Below are positions 27,063-35,937 of a stretch of DNA of 37,507 nucleotides, in pieces. The notes beneath the pieces are model-generated. The model ran no database searches. It worked only from the letters and a program-made list of their open reading frames with translations, and had not been told where the DNA came from. The DNA is taken from the NCBI GenBank assembly GCA_947478925.1, contig CANJXY010000014.1:1-37507 (forward strand), read 5' to 3'. Numbering within the stretch: position 1 is the first letter of the stretch; every line of letters starts with the position of its first letter. A program made the translations under genes and the position numbers. The DNA comes from Hyphomonadaceae bacterium. Lineage in GTDB: Bacteria > Pseudomonadota > Alphaproteobacteria > Caulobacterales > Hyphomonadaceae.

Positions 27063-29104
27063 TGGATGCATCCCGTCTTGGCTTTGATCCGCTGATCCCG
27101 TGGCTGGCGCTGTGGGGACTGGTTGGCGTCGCTGTAGTGCTGTGGGGCGTCTATGTCACGCTGCGCGGCAAGGCGTGGCTGTTCCGCGCGCTGGCAATGA
27201 CGGTGCTGGCGGTAGCGCTGGCCAACCCGCAATGGATCCAGGAACAGCGCGAGCCGCTGAAGGATATCGTCGCGGTGGTGATGGACCGCTCGGAGAGCAT
27301 GAATTTCCGGGGGCGCACGGAGACGGCGCAGGCCGCCTATGACGCCATTCGCAGGCAGATCGAGGCTGACGATACGCTCGAACTGCGCATCGCCGAGACC
27401 GACCCCGGCGCCGATGGCACGGACATGTATATCGCGCTGCAGTCGGCGCTGTCGGATGCACCCCGCGACCGCATTGCCGGCGCGGTGATGATCACGGACG
27501 GCCAGATCCACGACATTCCGAAAGACACGAAGGACGCGCAGAAGCTGGGCCCGATCCATGCGATGATCGTGGGCGGCGACGACGAGATCGACCGCAATAT
27601 CGAGATCCAGTCGGCCCCGTCCTTCTCCATCATCGACCAGAAGGTCGAGATGCGCGTGCAGGTGAACGATCCGACCGCGAAAACTGTGCCGGTGGGCATC
27701 ACCATCAATGGCGAGGCGCAGCCCGACCAGACGGTGAAGGTCGGCGAGCCGCAGATGGTCTCGTTCACGCTGGACCAGCGTGGCGAGAACCTTGTGGTGC
27801 TGTCGGTTGACGGCATTCCGAACGAGCTGACGCTGGCGAACAACCTTGCCTCGGCGCGCATCTCGGGCGTGCAGGATCGGCTGCGCGTCCTGCTGATCAC
27901 GGGCGAACCGCACGCAGGGGCGCGGGTGTGGCGCGATCTGTTGAAGTCAGACCCGGCGGTCGACCTGGTGCACTTCACGATTTTGCGTCCGCCCAGCAAG
28001 TCGGACAACGTACCGACCGAAGAGATCGCGTTGATCGCTTTTCCGAAGGCGCAGCTGTTCCGTGAAAAGCTCGACGAATTCGACCTGGTGATCTTCGACC
28101 ACGAGTTGCGCCCGCAGGTTCTGGAAGAAGCCTATCTCGATCGTGTCGCTCGCTATGTCGAACAGGGCGGCGCATTGCTGGTCGCAGCCGGACCGCCCTA
28201 TCCGGGCTCGTACATGCTGTACAACACGCCCCTTGGCGGCGTGCTGCCGGGGCGCGCGACAGGCGAGATCGTCGATGGCAAGTTCGTTCCGCAGCTTACC
28301 GCGCTTGGGAAACGCCACTCGGTGACGGCGACGCTCTCCACGGAGGGCTGGGGTCCGTGGATGCGCTACATGAAGATGGAAAGCGGCAACGCCGAAGCGC
28401 TGATGCAGACGCCGGACGGGCATCCGCTGCTGCTGCTGAAACGCGTCGGCAAGGGCCGCGTGGCGAGTGTGATGTCGGACCAGCTCTGGCTGTGGGCGCG
28501 CGGCTATGATGGCGGCGGACCTTATGCCGAACTGATCCGCCGCACGGCGCACTGGCTGATGAAGGAGCCGGAGCTCGAGGAAGAACTGCTGAAGCTGGAA
28601 GCTGGCGCTGCGCCCGAGATCAAGGCGCGGCTGCAGACCATGTCGGATACGCCGGGCAAGCTGGAGCTGACCGGACCGGACGGCAAGACGCTGGAAACCG
28701 ACTGGTCGATGACATCGCCCGGACACTATCAGGCGACGCTGCCGGCGAACGGGCTTGGCCTCTATCGCGCCAAGAGCGGCAAGCTGAGCGCCGTCACGCT
28801 GCGCGGGCCGACGCATCCGCGCGAATATCTCGATCTGCGCGCGACGGCCGACAAGATCCAACCGCTGGCCACGGCGACGCTGGGCGGCGTCTACAAGCTC
28901 GGCGCCGATGGCACGCCCAACCTGCCGCGCATGCAACGGGTGGACGATCGTGGCAACGCCTCGGGTTCGGACTGGTTCGGCCTGCGCAAGCGCAACGCCT
29001 ATGCGGTGCGCGCGACGGAGAGCACGACGCTGCTGCCGGGCGTGATCGGCATGCTGCTGGCGTGCGCGTTCATGATGCTCGCGTGGCGGAGAGAGGGACG
29101 TTAG
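27059..29104 (+). CDS. vWA/GATase1-like membrane protein, last gene of the MoxR operon
   Basis: 681 aa. Two N-terminal helices (about 13-32, 41-57), then a von Willebrand A-like domain with an intact MIDAS start, VVMDRSESM (Asp76, Ser78, Ser80), and MITDGQI (about 144-150). The middle carries a glutamine amidotransferase-like fold (LVIFDHELRPQVLEEAYLDRVARYVEQGGALLVAAGP), and the C-terminus has a final membrane helix (LLPGVIGMLLACAFMMLAW). The ATG overlaps the previous stop by 4 bases. Last 35 bases overlap a convergent gene. No specific function known to me for the four-gene set. Confidence 0.8.
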   Translation: MMDASRLGFDPLIPWLALWGLVGVAVVLWGVYVTLRGKAWLFRALAMTVLAVALANPQWIQEQREPLKDIVAVVMDRSESMNFRGRTETAQAAYDAIRRQIEADDTLELRIAETDPGADGTDMYIALQSALSDAPRDRIAGAVMITDGQIHDIPKDTKDAQKLGPIHAMIVGGDDEIDRNIEIQSAPSFSIIDQKVEMRVQVNDPTAKTVPVGITINGEAQPDQTVKVGEPQMVSFTLDQRGENLVVLSVDGIPNELTLANNLASARISGVQDRLRVLLITGEPHAGARVWRDLLKSDPAVDLVHFTILRPPSKSDNVPTEEIALIAFPKAQLFREKLDEFDLVIFDHELRPQVLEEAYLDRVARYVEQGGALLVAAGPPYPGSYMLYNTPLGGVLPGRATGEIVDGKFVPQLTALGKRHSVTATLSTEGWGPWMRYMKMESGNAEALMQTPDGHPLLLLKRVGKGRVASVMSDQLWLWARGYDGGGPYAELIRRTAHWLMKEPELEEELLKLEAGAAPEIKARLQTMSDTPGKLELTGPDGKTLETDWSMTSPGHYQATLPANGLGLYRAKSGKLSAVTLRGPTHPREYLDLRATADKIQPLATATLGGVYKLGADGTPNLPRMQRVDDRGNASGSDWFGLRKRNAYAVRATESTTLLPGVIGMLLACAFMMLAWRREGR

Positions 29105-29648
29105 GCGCTGGGTTCACGATCCAGCCGCGCCGCTCAGCCAACCGCGTCAGGAAGGCGTTCAGTGACTTTATCCCGAACACCAATAGGTACATTGCAAGCA
29201 AGATTTCCGCGCCCCCGATGTCCGGATTCGCGACCACCGCCACAAAAGTGCCGACGTACACAGCCGTACCCAGAAAATCGGTGGCGAACAGGAACAGGCG
29301 CACCCAGAGCGGAGCTGTCAGCAAGCGTATTTTGCCGCCCATGATCTCCCAGCGCGACAGACTTTGCCGCGCGGCTCGCCAAAGCACGCTAACCGACACT
29401 GCGGCGACAGCCCCAGAGATGGCGCCTGCCCACCAAGGCGATTCCCTCATCAGCGCTCGGAGCCAGCCAACCACGACAACTCCGAGGCCTAGAAACGCGA
29501 AGAACCCCACCCAAGCCAGCAACTCTGAGCGCGGTGGGATCTTTCCGATCGCGTCAAACTTCGCTCGCATTTCCGGCGTCATCGTTGGCGCGTTCAGAAC
29601 GGCGCCGTTCGGGCCGAATTCGGGCTGGAAAGGTTTATCGTCCGACAT
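29070..29648 (-). CDS. hypothetical membrane protein
   Basis: 192 aa from the ATG at 29648, which has GGGGAA about 6 bases upstream; the track's TTG start is four codons earlier. Three or four transmembrane helices are visible: LLAWVGFFAFLGLGVVVVGWL, WWAGAISGAVAAVSVSVLW, RLFLFATDFLGTAVYVGTFVAVVA and a shorter ILLAMYLLVFGI. No family recognised. C-terminus overlaps the end of the vWA gene by 35 bases in convergent orientation. The last 30 residues are basic and cytoplasmic-looking. Confidence 0.7.
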   Translation of the reverse strand: MSDDKPFQPEFGPNGAVLNAPTMTPEMRAKFDAIGKIPPRSELLAWVGFFAFLGLGVVVVGWLRALMRESPWWAGAISGAVAAVSVSVLWRAARQSLSRWEIMGGKIRLLTAPLWVRLFLFATDFLGTAVYVGTFVAVVANPDIGGAEILLAMYLLVFGIKSLNAFLTRLAERRGWIVNPAPNVPLSATRAS

Positions 29649-29694
29649 GGCGTTCCCCAACGAACCGTGAGGCTAGTCGAATTGCAACCGGGAG

Positions 29695-30348
29695 TCAGTC
29701 GTTCGCTTGGCCTGCCGTGAAAACCGCCAGCTGGGCGGCGAAGGCGCGCCGGTAGGCGGGGCGCGCCTCGTTGCGGGACAAGTAGGCAGCGAGGTTGGAA
29801 TAGTCCGCCAGCAGACCCATCGCGTTGGCGCGGAGCAGAACGTTTGCCATCATGAGATCGCCCGCGCTGAAATCGCCATCAAGCCATTCGGCGTCGCCAA
29901 GGCGCCTTGAAAGTTCACTCAGACGTTTGCGGGCGTTGTTGTCGAGGAGCGGCAGCCGCTGCTCGAACCACGGCTCGCCGCGTTCGACGACAATGGCCAT
30001 CGCGCGTTCGACGATCGGCGGCTCGACTGTGTTGAGGGCAGCGAACATCCACATGACAGCTCGAGCGCGGGCGTTGGCGTCCCTCGGCAGTAGACCTGCG
30101 TGTTGCTGCGCGATGTGGAAGACAATCGCGCCAGTTTCAAAGAGAGCCAAGCCGCCGTCTTCGTAGGTCGGGATCTGTCCGAACGGATGGAGCGCCAGGT
30201 GCGCGGGTTCCTTCATGGCGGCAAACGAAAGGTGGCGAACGTCGTAGGACTGGCCGACCTCTTCGAGCGCCCAGCGCACGCGCATATCACGCGCCAGCCC
30301 TCTGCCGCGATCGGGAGAGCGTTCGAATGCGGTGATGGTCGGATTCAT
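29695..30348 (-). CDS. glutathione S-transferase family protein
   Basis: 217 aa from the ATG at 30348 (GGGAG 6 bases upstream); the earlier ATG in the track is less likely. Thioredoxin-fold N-terminus with DMRVRWALEEVGQSYDV (about 21-37, the start of the GSH-site helix), HPFGQIPTYEDGGLALFETGAIVFHIAQ (the SNAIL/TRL-type GSH contact), and an all-helical C-domain with DFSAGDLMMANVLLRA. The usual Ser/Cys in the first loop is replaced by Arg-Gly, so the catalytic mechanism is uncertain. Stands between a membrane protein and a GNAT gene; no pathway suggested. Confidence 0.9.
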   Translation of the reverse strand: MNPTITAFERSPDRGRGLARDMRVRWALEEVGQSYDVRHLSFAAMKEPAHLALHPFGQIPTYEDGGLALFETGAIVFHIAQQHAGLLPRDANARARAVMWMFAALNTVEPPIVERAMAIVVERGEPWFEQRLPLLDNNARKRLSELSRRLGDAEWLDGDFSAGDLMMANVLLRANAMGLLADYSNLAAYLSRNEARPAYRRAFAAQLAVFTAGQAND

Positions 30349-30444
30349 GGCTGGCTCCCTGTGATGGCTCATCATCAGAATGACGCACAGGCTAACCGGA
30401 AGCCGACATGCCGCCGCAAACAGTTTTGCGGGCGAGCCTTCGCC

Positions 30445-30957
30445 TCAGCTTCTCGGAACGCTCAGCGCGCCTTCCAGCTTCGCCGCACGGTCTGACAGGT
30501 CGCGGATCAGGACGCGGCGCTGGTCGACGGGGCCGGGCAGCTGGAAGCGATCGCCGGTCGGCTTGAAGCCAAAGCGCTCGTAGTAGTCGAGGTCGCCGAC
30601 CAGGATCACCGCGGCGTAGCCTTGCTCGCGACAGACGCCGATGGCGCGTTCCATCAGCTTGAAGGCGACGCCATTGCCACGGCGGCGTTCGGCGACAGCG
30701 ATGGGGCCGAGAAAGGCGGCACGGCCCTTCTCGCCGACGGTCACGGGCCAAACGCGGACGACGCCGGTGACGCCTTCGCCATCGATGGCAACGAGGCTGG
30801 CGTCCACGATCGGGCTGTTGCCTTCGCGCAAGCGCTCAGCCGTCTTGACGAAGCGGCCGGGGCCGAAGACGTCGTCATAGAGCGCTTCGACGGCGTCCGC
30901 ATGCTCGGGCGCGTCCAGCACAATGGAATAGGCAGGGATGGCGGCAGTCGTAGTCAT
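30445..30957 (-). CDS. GNAT family N-acetyltransferase
   Basis: 170 aa. The acetyl-CoA binding loop is LGPIAVAERRRGNGVAFKLMERAI (around 83-106), with the RRRGNGVA form of the Q/RxxGxG/A motif, then AVILVGDLDYYERFGFKP, the YhbS-like ending. Fits the small N-acetyltransferases of unknown acceptor. The start has GGAG eleven bases upstream, and it precedes the SDR gene in divergent orientation over 281 bases. Confidence 0.9.
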   Translation of the reverse strand: MTTTAAIPAYSIVLDAPEHADAVEALYDDVFGPGRFVKTAERLREGNSPIVDASLVAIDGEGVTGVVRVWPVTVGEKGRAAFLGPIAVAERRRGNGVAFKLMERAIGVCREQGYAAVILVGDLDYYERFGFKPTGDRFQLPGPVDQRRVLIRDLSDRAAKLEGALSVPRS

Positions 30958-31103
30958 GGGGCCAGAGGCTCCGAGCGAGAGTGACGAACCAACGACCGCA
31001 GCTTCGGCTTTTGCCTATGCCCAGGTCAGCGCATCACCGCTGGTCGCCGTCTTCCCCCCAAACCCATTCAAGGAATCGGGGGCCCTTCGCGCAGCCGGTT
31101 ATT

Positions 31104-31136
31104 GGAGGGTGCAAATAGGGATAGTTGCCCCCCTCC
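31104..31136. other. imperfect hairpin in the 281-base GNAT/SDR intergenic region
   Basis: GGAGGG-T-GCAA and TTGC-CC-CCCTCC form a ten-pair stem with one small bulge and a ten-base loop. It lies between divergent genes, so it is not an obvious terminator; it may be part of the 5' leader of the SDR mRNA or an operator. Nothing else of note is seen in this gap except the SDR ribosome site GGAGG. Confidence 0.35.
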
Positions 31137-31238
31137 GCAAGAATTTAATCTGTCGCAGGAAGGCGGCCACGCCCGGGCTTCGCTTCCCACCTGCTCCGCC
31201 CTGTGCTGATTATCGCCTAAATACTGGAGGAAACGGTC

Positions 31239-32156
31239 ATGGGCGTGCTTGAGGGCAAGGTTGTTCTGGTCACCGGCGGCGGCAACGGCATCGGCAAGGA
31301 GACGGCGCTTCTCCTGGCGCGCGAAGGCGCCAAAGTCGTGGTGAACGATCTGGGCGGCTCGCTGACGGGCGGCGACGAGGGCTCGGCGGGCCCTGCCGAA
31401 CAGGTAGCGCAGGAGATCCGGGCTGCGGGCGGCGAGGCGGCGTCCAACTCCGACAGCGTGGCTGACTACAAGGCCGTGGCGCGGATGGTGGAACAGGCGA
31501 AGGACACGTTCGGCGGGCTCAACGCCATCATCAACCCGGCTGGCATCCTGCGCGACACGATGTTCCACAAGATGACTGAAGAGGACTGGGACAAGGTCAT
31601 CAACGTCCACCTGCGAGGCTCGTTCAACGTCACGCGTGCGTCCATCGAAGTGTTCCGTGAACAGAAGGATGGGGCCTACGTCCTCTTCACCTCTACCTCC
31701 GGCCTTATCGGAAACATCGGGCAGGCGAATTATGCGGCGGCCAAGATGGGCATTGTCGGGCTGTCGCGGATCGTCGCCATGGAGGGGGCCCGCAACAATG
31801 TGCGCTCCAACGTCATCGCGCCCTTTGCGTGGACCCGGATGATCGCCTCAATTCCCGTAAAAGACGAAGCCAGCGCCCAGCGGGTCGGACGGATGCGGGA
31901 CGCCATGCGGGCCGACCAGGTGGCCCAGCTGGCCGTCGCCCTGTGCGCCGACAAGGCAAAACACGTGACCAGTCAGATATTCGGCGTCCGGGGCAACGAA
32001 ATCGTCCTGTTCGACCAGCCCCGCCCGATCCGCTCCATGGCCGATCTCACAGGCTGGAGCCCCGAGAAAATCCTCGATACCTGCCTACCCGCCATGGGGC
32101 CGGACTTCTTCAAGCTCGACGCCTCGGCCGATGTGTTCCCGTACGACCCCGTCTGA
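31239..32156 (+). CDS. SDR oxidoreductase, 3-hydroxyacyl-CoA dehydrogenase type (HSD17B4/MFE-2-like)
   Basis: 305 aa. Nucleotide loop VTGGGNGIG (11-19), then VVNDLGGSLTGGDEGSAGPAEQV, a long insert that marks the peroxisomal multifunctional enzyme type 2 and mycobacterial Hsd4A-like group. Catalytic Ser152, Tyr165 and Lys169 are in TSTSGLIGNIGQANYAAAK. The usual NNAG is NPAG at 99-102. Strong RBS (GGAGG, 8 bases). The likely reaction is NAD-dependent oxidation of a 3-hydroxyacyl-CoA in beta-oxidation. It could serve the same catabolic route as the P450/ACAD operon at 972-6266, but it lies 25 kb away. Confidence 0.92.
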   Translation: MGVLEGKVVLVTGGGNGIGKETALLLAREGAKVVVNDLGGSLTGGDEGSAGPAEQVAQEIRAAGGEAASNSDSVADYKAVARMVEQAKDTFGGLNAIINPAGILRDTMFHKMTEEDWDKVINVHLRGSFNVTRASIEVFREQKDGAYVLFTSTSGLIGNIGQANYAAAKMGIVGLSRIVAMEGARNNVRSNVIAPFAWTRMIASIPVKDEASAQRVGRMRDAMRADQVAQLAVALCADKAKHVTSQIFGVRGNEIVLFDQPRPIRSMADLTGWSPEKILDTCLPAMGPDFFKLDASADVFPYDPV

Positions 32157-32298
32157 GGCTGAAATATCCTCCGGTTTGCAGTCTTTTTCGGGGGTGCGGC
32201 CGGAGATTTATGGTTTAGAAAGCGTTCCATCCGCACATCTTCGCGGAGAGGTCGTTCACTTGCTTCCGTCACACGATTTGCCCGGCATTCGGTTGGTC

Positions 32299-32314
32299 CG
32301 GCCCGTCAGGGCCG
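32299..32314. terminator. short hairpin between SDR and metallopeptidase genes
   Basis: CGGCCCGTCAGGGCCG has perfect 6-base arms around GTCA. It sits 143 bases after the SDR stop and 46 before the next start. It lacks a T-run, so a terminator role is only tentative; a leader structure of the next gene is equally possible. Confidence 0.3.
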
Positions 32315-32360
32315 TTGGTCTCGGTTTGCCCGCAGTGACGGCCTCGGGGGAGCAGATCTG

Positions 32361-33422
32361 ATGGGCGACTCGGGCGGGACACTCTGGTCAATGCGAACCA
32401 AGACACGCCAGCCCTGGTGGTCCTTTCTTCCGGACGACGAGCTGCTGCAGATGCGGCTCAAGGATCTCGGCGTTTCGCTGGACGGCACATGGCTGCAAGG
32501 CAGCGTGGACACCCTGAACGGCGAACTGAAGCGCAAGGGTCTGGTTCAGGCGCACGCCTGGATTTCGGACGAGTGGTTCAGTCCCGATACGACGCCCGGC
32601 ATCGCCATTCCGTTCTATCTTGCCCACCCGCGCCTCGCCCGTCTTGAGCGCAAGATGTTCAAGGACGTGGAAGGCGGCACGCGCCGCCAGAGCCTGCAAA
32701 TCTTGCGGCACGAGGCGGGGCACATTGTTCAGCACGCCTACGCACTTCATCGGCGCCGCAAATGGCAGGACACGTTCGGCCGATCGTCGACTGCTTATCC
32801 CGAAAGCTATCGTCCCAATCCGAACAGCAAGAACTTCGTCCAGCACCTGCCGCGCTGGTATGCGCAGAGCCATCCGGACGAAGATTTTGCTGAGACCTTC
32901 GCCGTGTGGCTGACGCCCCGCTCCAACTGGAAGCAGCGCTATGCCGAATGGCCCGGAGCACTTGCGAAGCTGGAGTATGTGGACGCGCTGATGGGCGAGA
33001 TTGCCGGCGCCAAATCCGGACTGACGCGGCGCCTTGAAGTTGACCCGGTGGGCCGCCTCAACCGCACGCTGGCCGATCATTACCAACAGAAGCTGGCCTG
33101 GTACGCGGTCGACACCGACACGCGATACGACAAGGACCTGCTGCGCATCTTCTCGAACGACCCGCGCCATGCGCATCGTCCGCCGGCGTCGTCCTTCCTG
33201 CGTCACAACCGTGTCGCGATTCGCGAATCTGCCTGGCGCGTTTCCGGCGCCTACCAGATCGCACTCGACAATACGATTGATCTGCTTATCAGCAGGGCGC
33301 GGGCGCTGAAGCTGCGTGCGCCGGGCCGCGAGTATGAGCTGCGCAAATCGATGGTCCGCCTGTTGAACACCAAGGTGGCGCACCAGTTGCACGCCTCGCG
33401 CAGGCAATGGTTCGCTGTATGA
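32361..33422 (+). CDS. putative zinc-binding metallopeptidase
   Basis: 353 aa, no signal peptide or membrane helix, so probably cytosolic. Gluzincin-like active site: ILRHEAGHIVQHAY (His117, Glu118, His121) and a downstream Glu in HPDEDFAETFAVWL (Glu178), the third ligand. It starts with a GGGGGAG ribosome site. The stop overlaps the ATP-grasp start in ATGA, so the two products are made together. Pairs of this peptidase family and D-Ala-D-Ala-ligase-like ATP-grasp enzymes occur in several Proteobacteria. Its substrate is unknown. Confidence 0.85.
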   Translation: MGDSGGTLWSMRTKTRQPWWSFLPDDELLQMRLKDLGVSLDGTWLQGSVDTLNGELKRKGLVQAHAWISDEWFSPDTTPGIAIPFYLAHPRLARLERKMFKDVEGGTRRQSLQILRHEAGHIVQHAYALHRRRKWQDTFGRSSTAYPESYRPNPNSKNFVQHLPRWYAQSHPDEDFAETFAVWLTPRSNWKQRYAEWPGALAKLEYVDALMGEIAGAKSGLTRRLEVDPVGRLNRTLADHYQQKLAWYAVDTDTRYDKDLLRIFSNDPRHAHRPPASSFLRHNRVAIRESAWRVSGAYQIALDNTIDLLISRARALKLRAPGREYELRKSMVRLLNTKVAHQLHASRRQWFAV

Positions 33423-34441
33423 GTCCACTCCGCATCCTGTGCCTGGCGCACCCCGACCTGATTCCTCCCGACAACATCGCGGAGATGACGGAAAACGAGG
33501 CGTATGTCTGGAAGACCGAGTACGACGTCATCAAGACATTGAAAGGCAACGGACATGACGTGCGCATGATTGGCGTGCAGTCCGAGCTGACGCCGATCCG
33601 CGATGCAGTCGAGGACTGGAAACCGGATATCGTCTTCAACCTGCTCGAGGAATTTCACGGCGAGACGCTTTACGCACAGAACGTTGTCGGCCTGCTTGAG
33701 CTTCTGCGCGTGCCCTACACCGGCTGCAATCCGCGCGGCCTCATGCTGGCGCGCGGCAAAGATCTTTCGAAGAAGCTGCTAAAGTATCACCGCGTGCCTG
33801 TGCCGGCGTTCGCTGTGTTCCCGATCGGCAAGAAGGTGCGCCGCCCCGCGCGCCTCAGATTCCCGCTCATCGTAAAGAGCCTGTGGGAGGATGCGTCCCT
33901 CGGTATCGCGCAGGCCTCCATCGTCGACACGGACGAGAAACTGGCCGAACGCGTGGCCTTCATCCACAAACGCCTCAACACGCCCGCCATTGCCGAACAG
34001 TTCATCGACGGTCGCGAGATCTATGTCGGCGTGCTTGGCAATGACCGTATCCAGGTACTGCCGGTGTGGGAGCTGAGCTTTAGCAATCTGGCCGACGGCG
34101 CACACGCGATCGCTACCGAGAAGGTGAAACACGATCCGATCTATCAGGAAAAGCGCGGTATCCTCCAGGGACCGGCGCAGGATCTCTCTCCTAAGGTCGT
34201 AACGAAGATCCGCACGCTGGCCAAGCGCATCGCGCACACTCTGGAGCTCGACGGCTATGGCCGTATCGACTTCCGCCTGTCGAAAGACGACGTGCCTTAC
34301 TTCATCGAGGCCAACCCGAACCCCGAGATCGCTTCAAGCCAGGAGTATGCTCAGGCCGCCCTACACGCAGGCGTCAGTTATGCCGACCTGCTGAACAAGA
34401 TCGTGGCGCTTGGCCTGAAGCGTGCGGGCGTGGAAACCTAA
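33419..34441 (+). CDS. ATP-grasp ligase, D-Ala-D-Ala-ligase-like
   Basis: 340 aa from the ATG at 33419 (ATGA overlap with the peptidase stop; the track's start adds four codons). N-domain: RILCLAHPDLIPPDN, FNLLEEFHGETLYAQNVVGLLELLRVPYTGCNPRGLMLARGKDLSKKLL; central ATP-grasp: RFPLIVKSLWEDASLGIAQASIV; C-terminal metal/ATP site: GYGRIDFRLSKDDVPYFIEANPNPEI. The HGxxGEDG pattern of Ddl is absent, so a dedicated Ddl is unlikely. It probably ligates a carboxylate to an amine using ATP. Products may be peptides that the coupled peptidase cleaves. Confidence 0.9.
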   Translation: MSPLRILCLAHPDLIPPDNIAEMTENEAYVWKTEYDVIKTLKGNGHDVRMIGVQSELTPIRDAVEDWKPDIVFNLLEEFHGETLYAQNVVGLLELLRVPYTGCNPRGLMLARGKDLSKKLLKYHRVPVPAFAVFPIGKKVRRPARLRFPLIVKSLWEDASLGIAQASIVDTDEKLAERVAFIHKRLNTPAIAEQFIDGREIYVGVLGNDRIQVLPVWELSFSNLADGAHAIATEKVKHDPIYQEKRGILQGPAQDLSPKVVTKIRTLAKRIAHTLELDGYGRIDFRLSKDDVPYFIEANPNPEIASSQEYAQAALHAGVSYADLLNKIVALGLKRAGVET

Positions 34442-34444
34442 GCC

Positions 34445-35749
34445 TCAGCCGCTTGGGTCGTCGTCCACCGGCTCGACCTTGCGGACCAGCACCTTGTCGA
34501 CGCGTCGACCGTCCATGTCGACGACCTCGAAGATCAATGGGGACTGCTCAACCTTGTCGCCTTCTTTAGGCATGGCGCGCAACAGGTGCATAACAAGTCC
34601 AGCGACCGTCGAGAAGCCTTCCTCGCCATTGAGACCGCGCACACCGACGAGTTGCTCGAACTCGTCCACCGGTGTCATGCCATCTACAAGCCAGCTACCA
34701 TCGTCGCGCTTCACCGGCGGGGACAGTCCCTCATCAATGCCGAGCGCATCGTCACCCGCGATCGATTCCAGAAGGTCCGCCGCCGTTACCAAACCTAGGA
34801 CCGAGCCGTACTCGTCCGACACGATCACCATACGCACCGGATTGCCCTTCATGGCCTCCAGCAGGCGCAGAACCGGCATGGTGTCAGGCACGAACACCGG
34901 CGGATGCATCACGGCTTTGAGGTCGATCTTGCCGGTGCGCGCAAGGTGGGTGAACAGCTCCTTGCCCTGCACAATACCGATGACATCATCGGCGTTTCCT
35001 GCTGCGACCGGAAAGCGGGCGTGGCCACTGTCGCCGATCTCTTTGAGCAGATCCTCACGCATCGTTTCGGGATCGAGCCACACCATTTCGGTGCGCGGTG
35101 TCATGATGGTCTTCACGGTGCGATCTCCAAGGCGCATGACGCCCTGGATCATCTCGCGCTCTTCTTCCTCGATCACGCCGGCTTTTTCGCCTTCGACGAT
35201 GAGTGACTGGAGTTCTTCCTCAGTCACATCTTCCTGACGCGTGCGATTGAGACCGAGCAAACTGAGCACGCCTTCAGTTGTCATGCGCAGCAGCCATACG
35301 ACAGGAGACGCGCCGCGCTCGATCAATGCCATGAGCGGCGCCATTATCGCTGCCATCGGTTCTGGCGCGGCCAGCGCAATACGTTTGGGAATCAATTCGC
35401 CAAGGATGAGCGATAGCAACGTGGTCAGGACGATCACGACGCCAAACGCGATCTCGGGCGCGTAGGGTGCAACGGCGGGATGGAGACCCGCGATTACGGG
35501 CGACAGATCGTCGGAGAGCGCCGTAGCGCTGTACGCGCCCGCGATCACGCCAATGGCGGTGATGCCGATCTGCACGGTCGATAGAAGCTTGGAGGGATCC
35601 TCAAGCAGCCGCAGCGCGACCTTGGCCCCGCTATTGCCCTTGTCAGCCATGGCCTTCAGGCGAGGCCGGCGCGAAGAAACGATCGCCATCTCCGACAGCG
35701 CAAACACGCCGTTGAGCAGGATCAGCAGTACGAGGATCAGAAGTTCCAT
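34445..35749 (-). CDS. CNNM/CorC-type protein (DUF21-CBS-CorC_HlyC)
   Basis: About 434 aa from the ATG at 35749 (MELLILVLLILLNGVFALSEMA, GGAG close upstream); the track's start adds 27 residues without membrane character. DUF21 core has four helices, including ILLNGVFALSEMAIVSS, LLSTVQIGITAIGVIAGAY and FGVVIVLTTLLSLILGELIPKRIALAAPEP. The tandem CBS domains follow (VKTIMTPRTEMVWLDPETMRED; MRMVIVSDEYGSVLGLVTAADLLE), then the CorC_HlyC domain (EGFSTVAGLVMHLL). Family members are linked to Mg2+ or Co2+ export and to membrane integrity. Convergent to the ATP-grasp gene with only 3 bases between stops. Confidence 0.92.
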   Translation of the reverse strand: MELLILVLLILLNGVFALSEMAIVSSRRPRLKAMADKGNSGAKVALRLLEDPSKLLSTVQIGITAIGVIAGAYSATALSDDLSPVIAGLHPAVAPYAPEIAFGVVIVLTTLLSLILGELIPKRIALAAPEPMAAIMAPLMALIERGASPVVWLLRMTTEGVLSLLGLNRTRQEDVTEEELQSLIVEGEKAGVIEEEEREMIQGVMRLGDRTVKTIMTPRTEMVWLDPETMREDLLKEIGDSGHARFPVAAGNADDVIGIVQGKELFTHLARTGKIDLKAVMHPPVFVPDTMPVLRLLEAMKGNPVRMVIVSDEYGSVLGLVTAADLLESIAGDDALGIDEGLSPPVKRDDGSWLVDGMTPVDEFEQLVGVRGLNGEEGFSTVAGLVMHLLRAMPKEGDKVEQSPLIFEVVDMDGRRVDKVLVRKVEPVDDDPSG

Positions 35750-35937
35750 GGACTCCGCGGCCAGAACGGCCGTGTGATTGGCCCGGGTCAGGTCCGGAGG
35801 CCGCTTTTTTGCTCTACTTGCCCGCTTCATTCAACGGGTCCGCAGACCGATCGCATGGCGGTTTTATCCAAATATCCCCTGTTTTCCGGATCCTAGTATC
35901 TGGGAATAACCTGGCGAGACAGGTTTCCGAGCAGAGG

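Noticed and set aside
27947-28936. Minus-strand ORF of 329 aa over the vWA gene
   Set aside because: Shadow; the plus strand has clear vWA and membrane segments in the coding frame.
22419-29104. Reading the MoxR/vWA operon as an anti-phage defence system
   Set aside because: The DUF58 and BatA/DUF4159 partners and the divergent DUF1285-cca operon point to the conserved chromosomal set, not to a defence island.
32388-33428. Minus-strand ORF of 346 aa over the metallopeptidase
   Set aside because: Antisense shadow; the plus strand has HEAGH and a proper RBS.
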